Assembly: GCA_003165615.1 (NCBI GenBank)
Contig: PLWR01000637.1
Span: forward strand, 1-5,381
Length of the DNA stretch: 5,381 nucleotides
Source: Acidobacteriota bacterium
GTDB taxonomy: Bacteria; Acidobacteriota; Terriglobia; UBA7540
Direction of reading: 5' to 3'
Positions 5,364 to 5,381 of the stretch are shown here, in pieces. The position numbers were made by a program, and so were the translations under genes. A model generated the notes under the pieces. It ran no database searches. It was given only the letters and a program-made list of their open reading frames with translations, and had not been told where the DNA came from. Numbering within the stretch: position 1 is the first letter of the stretch; each line of letters opens with the position of its first letter.

Positions 5364-5381
5364 TCCGGAAGTTTGTCTTCG
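5357..5381 (-). CDS. Possible last codons of a minus-strand gene
   Basis: In one minus-strand frame the right edge reads EDKLPEE and then TAA (5359-5357), directly followed by TGA. A charged C-terminal tail with tandem stops is typical of a real gene end. Only seven sense codons are visible, so the product cannot be named and the reading may be chance. Confidence 0.2.

Noticed and set aside
1..5381. CRISPR arrays, tRNAs, insertion-sequence ends, phage genes or defence-system genes.
   Set aside because: No regularly spaced repeats, cloverleaf sequences, transposase motifs or defence motifs were seen on either strand.

Overview
The window looks like a piece of a bacterial chromosome, most likely from Acidobacteriota. 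The main clue is the secreted protein at the right end, whose mature N-terminus carries an 'NPFxGTWKLNxAKSK' pattern that I associate with large paralogous families in Acidobacteria. Moderately GC-rich DNA, sigma70-like promoter hexamers and clear Shine-Dalgarno sites fit this. The phylum is an inference; no rRNA or other marker is present.

Layout, left to right. (1) Positions 1-391, minus strand: the N-terminal 130 codons of a branched-chain amino acid aminotransferase (ilvE), cut by the left edge, with an extended -10 promoter about 85 bp upstream. (2) Positions 392-614: a spacer with GC-rich inverted repeats and a short sequence resembling a widely dispersed bacterial repeat. (3) Positions 615-2267, minus strand: a secreted right-handed beta-helix glycosidase of the GH28 (polygalacturonase) type. 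It keeps the three acidic active-site positions but lacks the usual GHG histidine. (4) Positions 2268-2408: a 141 bp divergent regulatory region. (5) Positions 2409-4271, plus strand: a large secreted protein with a beta-rich N-terminal half and an alpha/alpha-barrel (six-hairpin glycosidase-like) C-terminal half, probably started by GTG. (6) Positions 4272-4424: a convergent spacer with a strong 14-bp hairpin and a second compound fold. (7) Positions 4425-5204, minus strand: a secreted protein of unknown function built from two related beta-rich halves, with a good promoter. (8) Positions 5205-5381: its upstream region, including a 2 x 13 bp tandem repeat and possibly the last codons of another minus-strand gene.

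The two divergent secreted proteins probably act together on a plant or microbial polysaccharide outside the cytoplasm: the beta-helix enzyme would act on uronic-acid-rich chains such as pectin or rhamnogalacturonan, and the six-hairpin protein on side chains or oligosaccharides. No transporter, SusCD pair or regulator is present to confirm a full utilisation locus. ilvE is housekeeping amino-acid metabolism and seems unrelated. I found no tRNA, rRNA, CRISPR array or insertion sequence. The part least like well-described families is the six-hairpin protein with its unassigned N-terminal half.
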